A stretch of DNA of 64,000 nucleotides from an uncultured Flavihumibacter sp. Lineage in GTDB: Bacteria > Bacteroidota > Bacteroidia > Chitinophagales > Chitinophagaceae. The translations under genes were made by a program, and so were the position numbers. Of this stretch, positions 1-8,808 are shown one piece after another. The DNA lies in contig CABHOY010000065.1 in assembly GCA_902168105.1 (NCBI GenBank), positions 1 to 64,000 on the forward strand, written 5' to 3'. How positions within the stretch are numbered: position 1 is the first letter of the stretch; every line of letters begins with the position of its first letter. The notes below the pieces were generated by a model that was not told where the DNA came from, searched no databases, and saw nothing but the letters and a program-made list of their open reading frames with translations.

Positions 1-316
1 CAGGTGTACTCATGCCACTTAACCACATATAATGTATATGTTGATTAACAACCTCTTCTATTTTACGACTGCTATATATATTATTGATGTAGGAGTAAAC
101 CAGGATTTTTAGCAACATCCGTGGGTGGTAGCTACTTGTCCCACCTGGCTTATATTGCTGGATTAACTTTGTAATATCAACTTTATCCAAAATATCGTTG
201 ACTGTTCTGACTGGATGATTAGCTGGAATCAGATCATTCAAATCTGGTGGTAACAGCATCCCCTGGTTTTGGTGATTGCTCTTAAATACAACTGATAACG
301 TTTTGCCTCTTGCCAT
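1..316 (-). mobile_element. IS1182-family transposase, N-terminal part (cut by window edge)
   Basis: Reading the minus strand from an ATG at 316 gives an open frame with no stop to the window edge, about 105 residues. It begins MARGKTLSVVFKSNHQNQGM and contains LLPPDLNDLIPANHPVRTVN, then YHPRMLLKILVYSYINNIYS and SRKIEEVVNQHIHYMWLSG. This is the DUF772-type N-terminal region of IS1182/IS5-like DDE transposases (family knowledge). The catalytic DDE part lies outside the window, so whether the copy is intact cannot be judged. It sits about 120 bp from the 3' end of the RHS gene, with a hairpin terminator between them. I could not define the element's terminal inverted repeat. Confidence 0.85.
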
Positions 317-391
317 ACTCCCTATAACAAAATAAGCATCATATGGTTAACAAAAAGGCTCCTTTTTATCTTAAAAAACTGCATAAAATCG

Positions 392-430
392 AGAAGCCGT
401 CCCAATTACTTTTGAGACGGCTTCTTCCCT
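392..430. terminator. Hairpin terminator between transposase and RHS gene
   Basis: A perfect 10-bp stem (392-401 AGAAGCCGTC with 416-425 GACGGCTTCT) with a 14-nt loop lies directly after the RHS stop codon (437-439, minus strand). The plus side is followed by TCCCTTTTTATTT and the minus side by a weaker GATTTTATG. It probably ends the RHS transcript and may act in both directions. Confidence 0.7.
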
Positions 431-436
431 TTTTAT

Positions 437-3403
437 TTAAAACCCGAAAGGCGTACGCAAGCCACGTGGCTCGGGCGATAGAAAACGCCCCGTTTGCGGA
501 TCATACAGTCTTGTTCCAAAGTGGTACAGCTCAACTTTAAAGCCGTTTTTAAAGAGCGTTTCATCTAACATCTTCCCCATGAACTTAACATTGTTCTTCG
601 GGTATTCCGGTCCTTTCAACGCCTGATTACTTAATCCCGCCATGGTAAGTCCGAAAGGATAATAGTGCGTTTCTTCCAACAGAGGACCGTTTGTATGCGT
701 TACTATCAGGTTATCAAAATATACGTCTGCCGCACTTTCATTACTGGTATAGACATACAGGAAGCCCGTTTTTTTCACTTGCTGCTCCGCTACGGCCAAT
801 GTCAGTAATGTGCTGGCGTCACCCTGTACCTGCCGCACTCCTGAGTTTTCACTTACTATGTTAAACTGATCGTCAAAGAGTATGTAGTTGAGGTAAGCCT
901 TAGGCTGTAATGCTTCGTTCTGATCAGGGTCCATATTGGTCAGGTTGTTATACACGGTACCGTCAAACACCGTATTCACCGGCGATCCTGCACCTGTGGC
1001 CTGGTGCACGCCTTCTGCGATCACGTTGCCATTCAGTGCTGATAATAAGCTCGCTACCATCGCCTCGGGGGTATTATCAGATGTATTTGCATCTGAGCTT
1101 TCATAATATGCTTTCACCCCCATTTTTACTGAATCGCCTGCCATTACCCGCAGTACAAGCGAAGGCCCGATCTTTTGTCCGCTGCTTCCGTTCAATAAGG
1201 CTACATAAGCATTCGGATCTGTGGTATTATCCACAGGATAGCCACTGGGTTTGGCAGCCCTCGTATTATCGATATTGGTGAATAGTGCATTCTCTACTCC
1301 ACTTGCAGCGGTTTCCATCGTAGCTGCATAAACGCTGGTATCTTTTTCAGTTGTTAACACTACCCTTGTATTGCCCTTATCATCTTTCACATAGTAATCA
1401 TACACATACCGCACCGGCTGGTCAGTTGCATATACGGCGCGGATACGTCCTTCTTCGAACCCGACATACTGCAATTTGCCATTACGATATACAAATCCGC
1501 TGGCATATTTGTCGAATGTGTTTATGGGAGCCGCTAGTCCATCGGAGTAATCGATCGCCAGTTTAGCCAGTTTATTACCCAGTGCATCGTACATATAATG
1601 CTGGGCTCCTCCTGTCAGGCCAGCAAAAAGAAAAAGGGCAGGCAAGCCGTTAAAATCATGTGCCAGGGTATCTATTTTCCTGTTCCTGTCTCTTGCCACA
1701 TTCCCACTCCTGTCATATCCATAGTCGAAGATGTTGATATGTGTATAGTCCTTGAAATCGCCCAACACTGTCTGCGGATCATTTACCCTGTCTGTAATAG
1801 ACACTACACGGTCGCTGTTAAACGGGAAACCGTCATAGTTGTATGACAGGCTGTCGATCGTTTTCTTTACGATGCCATTCATTCCACGGTTAGTTCTTTT
1901 CTGGACATTGCCATCAAGATCGTAGGTCATATCAGTGCTGGAATAATCTTCAACATCCTGTGTCCAGCTCATTCCATTTTGCTGTGTATAGTCGGCGGAC
2001 AACATACGGCCGGCCCTGTCGTAAGTATAATCGTAGGCCCTGGCTATTCCATCTGACCTTGTTTTCCATTTCATTCCTATTGTACTGTCTATGTCCTGAC
2101 CGAACCAGTTGCTCATGCTACCGGCAGTAGTAAGGAACGTCTTATTGATCCCGCTCAGCCTTCCCGATGTATACTCATAATCCAGTGACTCAAGCTGTGT
2201 AGCATCATGTGCATCCAATCTTTTGTTGATGATATTTCCATCTACATCATAAGTATTTAATGCGACGGTGTGTATGGCACTTTCATCATCATTCAGCATC
2301 TTCTTAACAGAATCGACCCTTCCGTTGCCATCATAGTGATACATAGTAAGCAGCGTGGATTGCGGTGTTAATGTACTCTCCGGGTTTGTATGACGTTGGT
2401 AGGTGCTGAGCAGAAGTCCGCTGGTATCATAAAGATGGTTGATAATATCTTTACCTCCTGCGAAGTTCTCAGCCAGCGTTTGTATCACCCTCCCTTTATG
2501 ATCATAATAGTAGGTGGTCATTAACCATTGCTGGGTTGTCATTATATATACACTACGTCCTGTCACCCGGCCTGTTGCGCTATCTGGCGTGGCAGGCGGC
2601 GTCTCAACATCTGCATTACTGCCTGCCCTTGTATGATGAATATCAGTAGCATCATAATCCAGTTTACCCGTATAATTATAATTATCATAATAGGTCCGCA
2701 CCTGTGGCAATCTGTATGCTTCAGGAAGAAAAGGAAGCTCCCTGGTTGTGGTATCCATTATTTCCTGCATCATCCGCCTGTAAGGAGCAGCATAACCGAT
2801 GCCCGTTGTAGTGACCCTGTTCAGGCTATCATACTGGAAATACCTGGACATTGAAAACTTCTTCAGTGCTCCATCGAAACTAATAACCAGCCGGTCATCC
2901 CGGTCATACACATACTCTATTGAATCTGCATCAGGATTTTTTTGCATGATCAGCCTGTCTTTGCTGTCATAGCGGTAGAAATAGGTTGACTGAAGAACAT
3001 GGTATGTCCAGGGGCCGATGTATGTTGATGGGTAGGTCACATCCCTCACTGTTTCTGGCATAAATACAGCAGTCAGCAAGCCACGGCTATTATAAATATT
3101 GTATGTACATATCCAACCTCTGTGCGCGGGACCAGGTACATCATCCAGCTGTTCTTTCCTGAGAATAAGTTTTCCGGCAAGGTTCCTGAACTCTATCACC
3201 TGCGAGCCGTTTATATCTGTACTGACATTCCTATATAAAGTACCGGGGGCATACATCCCTGCGGTACCGGGCGTGTTTGCATTATCTTCAAATGTTAGTA
3301 TTCTCACTGAATCCGTCGCTATATTGAATTGTGCAGCAAGCTGCCCTGATAATATGCAAAGAAGGAACAGGAACATTATCTTCCTGAAAAGAATAAGTGC
3401 CAT
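437..3403 (-). CDS. RHS-repeat protein, secreted, ends just after the RHS core
   Basis: 988 residues. Residues 1-25 form a signal peptide ending AQ. The body carries many tyrosine-rich RHS/YD repeats (YDRDDRLVIS, YDHKGRVIQT, YDLDGNVQKR, MYDALGNKLA). The C-terminus has the RHS-associated core motif YDPQTGRFLS, followed by only 12 more residues. In polymorphic-toxin RHS proteins a variable toxin domain of about 100-200 residues follows this core (family knowledge); here none is present. The gene is therefore either a toxin-less surface RHS protein or a shortened one, and the adjacent IS1182 transposase makes truncation plausible. It lies 21 bp downstream of a co-directional putative outer-membrane protein gene, suggesting an operon. 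No immunity-like gene follows. Confidence 0.85.
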   Translation of the reverse strand: MALILFRKIMFLFLLCILSGQLAAQFNIATDSVRILTFEDNANTPGTAGMYAPGTLYRNVSTDINGSQVIEFRNLAGKLILRKEQLDDVPGPAHRGWICTYNIYNSRGLLTAVFMPETVRDVTYPSTYIGPWTYHVLQSTYFYRYDSKDRLIMQKNPDADSIEYVYDRDDRLVISFDGALKKFSMSRYFQYDSLNRVTTTGIGYAAPYRRMMQEIMDTTTRELPFLPEAYRLPQVRTYYDNYNYTGKLDYDATDIHHTRAGSNADVETPPATPDSATGRVTGRSVYIMTTQQWLMTTYYYDHKGRVIQTLAENFAGGKDIINHLYDTSGLLLSTYQRHTNPESTLTPQSTLLTMYHYDGNGRVDSVKKMLNDDESAIHTVALNTYDVDGNIINKRLDAHDATQLESLDYEYTSGRLSGINKTFLTTAGSMSNWFGQDIDSTIGMKWKTRSDGIARAYDYTYDRAGRMLSADYTQQNGMSWTQDVEDYSSTDMTYDLDGNVQKRTNRGMNGIVKKTIDSLSYNYDGFPFNSDRVVSITDRVNDPQTVLGDFKDYTHINIFDYGYDRSGNVARDRNRKIDTLAHDFNGLPALFLFAGLTGGAQHYMYDALGNKLAKLAIDYSDGLAAPINTFDKYASGFVYRNGKLQYVGFEEGRIRAVYATDQPVRYVYDYYVKDDKGNTRVVLTTEKDTSVYAATMETAASGVENALFTNIDNTRAAKPSGYPVDNTTDPNAYVALLNGSSGQKIGPSLVLRVMAGDSVKMGVKAYYESSDANTSDNTPEAMVASLLSALNGNVIAEGVHQATGAGSPVNTVFDGTVYNNLTNMDPDQNEALQPKAYLNYILFDDQFNIVSENSGVRQVQGDASTLLTLAVAEQQVKKTGFLYVYTSNESAADVYFDNLIVTHTNGPLLEETHYYPFGLTMAGLSNQALKGPEYPKNNVKFMGKMLDETLFKNGFKVELYHFGTRLYDPQTGRFLSPEPRGLRTPFGF

Positions 3404-3424
3404 AAAATATAGGTTGAAATGATT

Positions 3425-4768
3425 TTATAAGGTGTACCCGATACGTAACTTGAATTTGTCTGACTGGCCATGCCGGCGGTCTGACAGGAAATCGTAGAGC
3501 AGCATCATATTTGCTTTCAGTTTAGGGCCGATAGGATATTTCTGGCTGATACCGATCAACCCACTTGATATGAAACCGTTCTTTGTCCGTAGTTCCTGGA
3601 CATTTCTAAAGGGGGTAAACCTGTTCAATTCATAACCTCCGTTAAGGAAGAAGGTGCCTTTTAATTTCCAGTCAATGAAACTACGTAAGCCAACGCCCCT
3701 GTGACTGAATTGTATCTTGTCCCAGTTTTCACCCAGGCCCAGTTTATATCCCAGTCCTACACCAAGGCTGCCTTTTTTATGGAACTGATACGCAAGCTGG
3801 CCGGCAATCTCCGCATTGGCTGGAAAATAATATCCCGAGCGCTGGAACTGTATATTCCCGCCGGGTTTCAGGCGTTTCAGGAATGCCTGCATTTTCATTT
3901 CCTTTGGTTGATAGTCAGGCATGTCCCCTGCATTATCTGTTTGAGGGAATTGCTTTTTTAATGTTTCAATTTGTTGTGTAGCGGCATTCCTTCTGGCAGT
4001 TGCAGTCTCTATACCGCTGGCGTCAGTACCCAGTCGTTGCTGCACTACCTGTGCTACGGCCGCCCGCGTTTGCAAACCTTCTGTTGTGCGATTGCTATTA
4101 AAGCCTGTACCCAGGTTAAACAGGGAAGCCACCTGAGAATGCGTGGAGATAAAGTCATTGTAGGCTGGTATTTTCTTTAACAGGACCAGCGCTTTCTCTT
4201 CTATCTTATCCGGGTTTTTCAGCATTTCTTTATAAGAGCATAATTCGCTCCCATACTGATACGCCGTCTGGTTCAGCGTTTTCAGATCTTTTACCATTCC
4301 CGGATAAGAAGACAGCTTTTGCTGTAAAACATGCCTCCGTAGACGAATGTACTCCTTCACCTGATCGGCGTACTTAAACTTGCCGGCCAGCGACTGATAC
4401 GCCTTTGTTGCAGCAGGCAACTGCGTAGCTGATTTACCCAGTAAGGCCGTATGCTTCTGAAGATAGGCCAGTGTTTGCTGTTGGGTGTCATCTATCCCGG
4501 TCGCCTGCAGAGGCGTGGGCAAACCAGATTGTGCTGCGGGGAAAACAGCAGCAGGATCTACCCGGTGAAGTTTGGCCTGCATCTTTTCTTCCTGCTTTTG
4601 CCATCGCGACAACAGCCGGTCCGTCTTTCTTTCAAGACCATTCTTCAACGCAACAGCTTTGTGCGTTGTGCGTGTCAGATATCTTCCGGGGAGGTGTGTA
4701 ATTGCGCTATCCTGCGCCATGCATGGGGTTGCACAGAATAGGAATAACAGGGGTAGCATTATTTTCAT
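3425..4768 (-). CDS. Putative outer-membrane barrel protein with coiled-coil N-domain
   Basis: About 447 residues from the ATG at 4768 (MKIMLPLLFLFCATPCMAQ, a clear signal peptide). An in-frame GTG at 4798 would put ten polar residues in front and is less likely. Residues about 40-270 are Lys/Gln/Leu-rich and probably helical. The last ~150 residues alternate polar and hydrophobic/aromatic residues with glycines (LGVGLGYKLGLGENWDK, GTFFLNGGYELNRF), and the protein ends FKLRIGYTL, a typical terminal outer-membrane beta-strand. I do not recognise a named family. It is the first gene of a pair with the RHS gene 21 bp downstream. An inferred role is anchoring or exporting the RHS protein, but nothing in the sequence proves this. 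Confidence 0.7.
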   Translation of the reverse strand: MKIMLPLLFLFCATPCMAQDSAITHLPGRYLTRTTHKAVALKNGLERKTDRLLSRWQKQEEKMQAKLHRVDPAAVFPAAQSGLPTPLQATGIDDTQQQTLAYLQKHTALLGKSATQLPAATKAYQSLAGKFKYADQVKEYIRLRRHVLQQKLSSYPGMVKDLKTLNQTAYQYGSELCSYKEMLKNPDKIEEKALVLLKKIPAYNDFISTHSQVASLFNLGTGFNSNRTTEGLQTRAAVAQVVQQRLGTDASGIETATARRNAATQQIETLKKQFPQTDNAGDMPDYQPKEMKMQAFLKRLKPGGNIQFQRSGYYFPANAEIAGQLAYQFHKKGSLGVGLGYKLGLGENWDKIQFSHRGVGLRSFIDWKLKGTFFLNGGYELNRFTPFRNVQELRTKNGFISSGLIGISQKYPIGPKLKANMMLLYDFLSDRRHGQSDKFKLRIGYTL

Positions 4769-4854
4769 AGCGTGGTGGTTATTTTGAGGTATTGTCACCT
4801 ATTAGAACACCCGCATCTATGAAATGTTTACTCCTTAGTAGCGATTGCTTTAAA

Positions 4855-5265
4855 TTATTCCGTCTTTTTGGAACGCATCGCTTTTACCTGTGTGATGGCT
4901 TTGTCTTTCGAAAATTGCCTGTATTCGTCAGATTCCACTGCATAAATAGCCATCCTCCCTTCTGCATCAAAATGCGCTCCCCAGCCGTAACGTTTAGTCA
5001 ATGGGGAAGCCCGGAAACATGCCTGTCCTTTGGAAAAGAAGCGTTCCTTCTCTGTCTCAAATTCTTTTGTTCTCAGCTGATGTTTCGCAGCGTAAACATG
5101 GAAAAGCACATCGTCAGAAGTAAATTCATATGGGTTATCGATCAACAATTCAAATGAGATATTGGCAATAGATTTCTCTCCTCTCATAGGAGGGATTTCA
5201 GCTGTTGTTACCGGACAATCCTCCGCCACTTCAATGAACGTATTATAATAATTGGTGGTCTTCAT
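4855..5265 (-). CDS. DUF6157 family protein
   Basis: 136 residues, starting MKTTNYYNTFIEVAEDCPVT, which matches the conserved opening of DUF6157 as I remember it. The motifs ANISFELLIDNPYEFTSDD and RASPLTKRYGWGAHFDAEGR also fit that family. It is a small cytoplasmic protein without signal peptide or membrane segment. The function is unknown; it is often found as a single gene in Bacteroidota and Firmicutes. Here it stands between the barrel/RHS pair and the aldo-keto reductase operon, with intergenic spaces on both sides, and is probably transcribed alone. Confidence 0.8.
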   Translation of the reverse strand: MKTTNYYNTFIEVAEDCPVTTAEIPPMRGEKSIANISFELLIDNPYEFTSDDVLFHVYAAKHQLRTKEFETEKERFFSKGQACFRASPLTKRYGWGAHFDAEGRMAIYAVESDEYRQFSKDKAITQVKAMRSKKTE

Positions 5266-5312
5266 CTACAAACTTTTTATGGATCAACGTGATATTACAT
5301 TACCTGAAATAT

Positions 5313-5344
5313 AAAAAAATCCTGGCAACTTTTGTTACCAGGAT
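5313..5344 (-). terminator. Intrinsic terminator of the mdaB-like/aldo-keto reductase operon
   Basis: On the minus strand, ATCCTGG...CCAGGAT arms (5338-5344 with 5319-5325), with an inner AAC/GTT extension, are followed by a run of seven T (A run 5313-5319 on the plus strand). It lies 47 bp after the end of the aldo-keto reductase gene. Confidence 0.8.
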
Positions 5345-5390
5345 CAGAATCTCTCTATTGAAAGTACATATTAATTATTTCCTGCCTTTC

Positions 5391-6392
5391 TTATACAGCC
5401 ACTTCAGCATATACTTTCCCGAGTTCTTTATTGATAAAGCCAACCTCGTCTGTCGTTAATTGCAGGTTTATTGTCTGTGCATTCTGTTCCGCCTGTGCTG
5501 CGTTACGGGCGCCTGCCAGTACGATAGTGATACCGGGCTGTAGGGTCGTCCAACGTAATACCAGTTGTGTAAGTGAAACCTTTTTGCTTTCCGCCAACGG
5601 TGTAATGTTATCCAGGAAAGCCTTTACCTTATCGGCGGAGAACTGACCGAAATAACCATTGCGGTGGTCGTCTGCCTTTAGTGCGGCATCCCGGAAGTAC
5701 TTACCGGTCAGCAAACCCCTTTCCAGCGGACTATAGGCAATAATGCCGATATTATGATCGATCGCATAAGGCACTATATCCTTTTCAACACCCCTGTTCA
5801 GCATACTGTAGGATACCTGGTTTGATGCCAGGCGGATTGTTTTCTCCGCTTCTTTCATCTGGGACAGGTCGTAGTTACTAACACCCGCAGCCCTGATCTT
5901 TCCCTGACTGATCAGCGTATTGAGCGCTTCCATAGTCTCATCTATCGGTGTTGTTCCATCCGGCCAATGCAGTTGCAGCAGGTCCACGTAATCGGTGCCT
6001 AAACGTTTCAGACTTTCTTCGAGTTCCTTTATGAGATTTTCTTTCGAGGCCAGTTTGTAGATAGGTATTGCTTTTCCGTTTTCCGATGCATCAAAAAAGT
6101 ATTCGCCCTTTTCCTTGTTACTGCCGTCCCATACCAGCCCGAACTTAGTAAGCAGCTGTATTTTACTTCTGTCCTTTCCTTTGATAGCTTGTCCGATCAG
6201 TTCTTCACTTAAACCGAAACCATAAAAAGGAGCCGTGTCCAGTGTTGTTACGCCATTGTCCAGCGAGGCGTGGACAGCGGCAATAGAATCTTTGTTTTCA
6301 TTGCCACCCCACATATTGCCGCCTATTGCGAATGCACCATATGTGATAGCTGATAGTTCCAGATCTGTGTTACCTAATTTTCTGTATTCCAT
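5391..6392 (-). CDS. Aldo/keto reductase
   Basis: 333 residues, a full-length NADPH-dependent aldo/keto reductase (TIM barrel, cytoplasmic). The catalytic tetrad is visible: D52 and Y57 in LDTAPFYGFG, K83 in LLTKFG and H142 in LLQLHWPD. The C-terminal cofactor segment VLAGARNAAQAEQNAQ is present. The length and the opening MEYRKLGNTDLELSAITYG fit the general-stress-protein-69/YhdN-like branch. The start is 6 bp after the stop of the flavodoxin-fold reductase, so the two are one operon, and the divergent LysR gene is a likely regulator. A role in carbonyl or quinone detoxification is inferred from this pairing; the substrate is unknown. Confidence 0.93.
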   Translation of the reverse strand: MEYRKLGNTDLELSAITYGAFAIGGNMWGGNENKDSIAAVHASLDNGVTTLDTAPFYGFGLSEELIGQAIKGKDRSKIQLLTKFGLVWDGSNKEKGEYFFDASENGKAIPIYKLASKENLIKELEESLKRLGTDYVDLLQLHWPDGTTPIDETMEALNTLISQGKIRAAGVSNYDLSQMKEAEKTIRLASNQVSYSMLNRGVEKDIVPYAIDHNIGIIAYSPLERGLLTGKYFRDAALKADDHRNGYFGQFSADKVKAFLDNITPLAESKKVSLTQLVLRWTTLQPGITIVLAGARNAAQAEQNAQTINLQLTTDEVGFINKELGKVYAEVAV

Positions 6393-6398
6393 TTTTTC

Positions 6399-6998
6399 TT
6401 AATTCAAATTTGTAAATACACTTTCCAGATGCTTTTGATATATACCCAGGTCCCTCTTAACATCTGCGTTCTTTTCAATGTCATGGAAGTGCATACCCGG
6501 CAGTGGGTCCAGCCCGATGAATGCATTCATGCGGTGAAAACCGAACAGGATACCCTCGTCCACAGGGGTTTGTTTGAAGAACTCGCCCGGTAGTGTGAAC
6601 GCTTCTTTAGGTGCATTCCAGGAAGTGGTCACCATATACTTTTTGCCATGCAGCATACCACCTGTACCATAGTTAATGGCTGGGTTTGCGGAAGAGCGCC
6701 CGTCGCTGTGATAGATCCCTGTATTATGCCCTTCTGTGAACACCGTATCTATATACTGTTTGAAACCGTGGGGAAGTTGAAACCACCAGATGGGGGTGTG
6801 ATAGATCACGACATCCGCCCATGTATATTTCGCGACCTCTTCACTGAGATCGTAGTCATCATTGATGTTGGTGGTCTTAACTTCAAAACCAGATCTGTTC
6901 CGGAAAAATTCAGCGGTAGCGGCTGAAACGGTCTCGTTGAACCGGCCACCGGAATGGCCGAATTGCTGACCTCCATTGATGATAAATACCTTTGTCAT
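6399..6998 (-). CDS. NAD(P)H-dependent flavodoxin-fold oxidoreductase (MdaB-like)
   Basis: About 199 residues from the ATG at 6998 (MTKVFIINGGQQFGHSGGRF). The FMN/NADPH quinone-reductase fold of the MdaB/KefF group is shown by the glycine-rich first loop (NGGQQFGHSGGRFN), VIYHTPIWWFQLPHGFKQYI, and TTSWNAPKEAF. The next in-frame ATG upstream (7019) is disfavoured because a good -7 element (TACTTTTG, minus strand, 7029-7022) lies immediately in front of it and would place the transcript start inside those extra codons. It is first in an operon with the aldo/keto reductase and divergent from a LysR gene, a common layout for electrophile- or quinone-inducible modules. Confidence 0.9.
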   Translation of the reverse strand: MTKVFIINGGQQFGHSGGRFNETVSAATAEFFRNRSGFEVKTTNINDDYDLSEEVAKYTWADVVIYHTPIWWFQLPHGFKQYIDTVFTEGHNTGIYHSDGRSSANPAINYGTGGMLHGKKYMVTTSWNAPKEAFTLPGEFFKQTPVDEGILFGFHRMNAFIGLDPLPGMHFHDIEKNADVKRDLGIYQKHLESVFTNLN

Positions 6999-7019
6999 AT
7001 TGTGTTTTCTTTTTGACAT

Positions 7020-7099
7020 GACAAAAGTACCCCCAGTATCAGTATTATTAAAACAAGTTAAATCATACCTTTGTATCAGAATTCTAATACTATTAGTAT
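7020..7099. promoter_or_regulatory. Divergent promoter/operator region between mdaB-like gene and lysR
   Basis: The plus strand has TACCTTTG at 7066-7073 (matches TAnnTTTG) 26 bp before the lysR ATG. The minus strand has TACTTTTG at 7029-7022. Between them are a near-perfect 18-bp palindrome GTATCAGAATTCTAATAC (7073-7090, one mismatched pair), a second copy of its left half GTATCAG at 7036-7042, and a 13-bp palindrome ATACTATTAGTAT (7087-7099) touching the start codon. These are good candidates for LysR binding sites. Confidence 0.6.
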
Positions 7100-8005
7100 A
7101 TGGTAAATCTGGAATGGTACAGGACCTTCAAAGCAATATATAAGACCGGCACACTGACCGGGGCTGCAGAAGCCCTGTTTATATCGCAGCCGGGTGTGAG
7201 CCTGCATCTAAGCTCATTGGAAAACTATGTGGGTTACAAACTATTCGATAGGACAGGCAGGAAAATGGTGCCTACAGAAAAAGGAAAGGTCTTTTATAAC
7301 TTTATAATCGAACCGCTCAACAAGCTGGAAGATGCGGAAACGAACTTTCAGAAAAGTACAGAGAAACATACGCCTACCATTAGCGTAGGCATGTGCTTCG
7401 AAACCTTTCAGATCACATTGGAACAATATATTTCCACGCTGCCGTTCAACGTCATCATTCGTTTCGGCGAATACCCGGAAATGCTGGATAACCTTGATAA
7501 AGGCATTCTCGATCTCATCATCACCCCTCAGAAAGGTACTTCCGCCAATATCGATCATGAGGCATTTTCTTCTGAAACCATTGTATTAGTGGCAGGCAAT
7601 GATGTAGATTCGAAATCATTTAATAAACTGGCCAAAGGGAAAGATATCAGTGTTATTGAGGACTGGCTGAAGAAACAGAAGTGGTATGGTACCACTGGTG
7701 ATATGGAACATTGGTTCAGGTTCTGGAAACTAAATTTCAACAAACATCCTGATTTCAGGCCTAATTATATCGTACCTAATTTAAACTCCATCGTACGCTG
7801 TCTTAAAAGCGGAAAGGGCCTGGCGGTAGTGCCTGATTTTCTCTGCAGAAAAGAGATTGAAAACGGAGAGATTAAATTATTGTGGGAAGGGAATACAAAA
7901 CTGAAGAATACATTATACTTCGGCACACGGAAGAAAACAGCGTATGCTGAAGAAATAAACCTGATCAGGAAACTGTTCAGAAAAGTAATGCTGCCTGTAG
8001 AATAA
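7100..8005 (+). CDS. LysR-family transcriptional regulator
   Basis: 301 residues. Residues 1-60 form the winged helix-turn-helix (FKAIYKTGTLTGAAEALFIS then QPGVSLHLSSLENYVGYKLF), followed by RTGRKMVPTEKGKVFY. Residues about 90-295 form the periplasmic-binding-like effector domain. It is transcribed away from the flavodoxin-fold reductase/aldo-keto reductase operon and shares an 80-bp palindrome-rich gap with it, so it probably controls that operon and itself. The effector is unknown; a quinone, aldehyde or other electrophile is an inference from the target genes. Confidence 0.93.
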   Translation: MVNLEWYRTFKAIYKTGTLTGAAEALFISQPGVSLHLSSLENYVGYKLFDRTGRKMVPTEKGKVFYNFIIEPLNKLEDAETNFQKSTEKHTPTISVGMCFETFQITLEQYISTLPFNVIIRFGEYPEMLDNLDKGILDLIITPQKGTSANIDHEAFSSETIVLVAGNDVDSKSFNKLAKGKDISVIEDWLKKQKWYGTTGDMEHWFRFWKLNFNKHPDFRPNYIVPNLNSIVRCLKSGKGLAVVPDFLCRKEIENGEIKLLWEGNTKLKNTLYFGTRKKTAYAEEINLIRKLFRKVMLPVE

Positions 8006-8108
8006 TGATCAGATCTGTCCATAAACTTTATCTATCTGCCAGTTCCGCAAACAAGGCGTATATTTCGGGGCGGAACCATAAAGGACTTGTCAAGCATAAC
8101 AATTAGCC

Positions 8109-8606
8109 ATGATACAAACTATGCCAGTTACCATTAGAAACATTGAGCCTAAAGACAATGCAGCATTAGCGAAGATAGTAAGAGACACATTCGATGAATT
8201 CAACATACCAAAGGTAGGTACAGTGTACTCCGATCCTGAAACAGACAAGTTATATGATCTGTTCCAATATCCCGGGAGCGCATACTTCGTGGCTGAAGAA
8301 AACGGAGTAGTATTGGGTGGATGCGGGATGTTTCCTACAGAAGGTCTGCCCGAAGGCTGTGCCGAACTTGTAAAATACTATCTCTCCGCTGATGCCAGGG
8401 GAAAGGGTCTCGGCAGAGCTTTGATGGAGCACACCTTTATTGTTGCAAAGCAACAGGGGTATACACATCTTTACCTGGAATCTTTTCCTGACTTCGCCAA
8501 AGCTGTAACCATGTATGAGAAAGCAGGCTTCAAACACCTGGACAAGGCATTGGGCAATTCAGGTCATTTCGCCTGCACCGTCTGGATGCTGAAAGATCTG
8601 CAATAA
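8109..8606 (+). CDS. GNAT-family N-acetyltransferase
   Basis: 165 residues with the GNAT fold. VVLGGCGMFP is strand 4, and the acetyl-CoA loop is in SADARGKGLGRALMEHTFIV (R/Q-x-x-G-x-G/A type), followed by YLESFPDFAKAVTMYEKAGF, the usual motif B. The chosen ATG at 8109 has an alternative at 8121 (MPVTIRNIEP), and both are plausible. The acceptor is unknown. It appears to be a single-gene unit with an intrinsic terminator about 100 bp downstream. A 7-bp inverted repeat (GTTCCGC at 8042-8048, GCGGAAC at 8070-8076) lies upstream and could be the end of the lysR transcript or an operator. Confidence 0.9.
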   Translation: MIQTMPVTIRNIEPKDNAALAKIVRDTFDEFNIPKVGTVYSDPETDKLYDLFQYPGSAYFVAEENGVVLGGCGMFPTEGLPEGCAELVKYYLSADARGKGLGRALMEHTFIVAKQQGYTHLYLESFPDFAKAVTMYEKAGFKHLDKALGNSGHFACTVWMLKDLQ

Positions 8607-8707
8607 GAGAAAACCGCGACAACCATCGTTATACCGGCAAAAGACATAACGGAAACCATATCCTGATAATCACAAACAAACTATGCTCGAATTTCCGCGT
8701 TAAATGT

Positions 8708-8737
8708 AGACCTTCACTTAACGTGAGGGTCTTTTTA
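8708..8737 (+). terminator. Intrinsic terminator after GNAT gene
   Basis: A 10-bp stem AGACCTTCAC (8708-8717) with GTGAGGGTCT (8723-8732), containing one G-T wobble and loop TTAAC, is followed by TTTTT. It separates the acetyltransferase from the AraC regulator. Confidence 0.8.
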
Positions 8738-8808
8738 TACAACAGAATCTATAAGATCATCAATTCTTTATATAGCCCTGCAAAAGGATATTTCCCTACA
8801 TTTACCGT

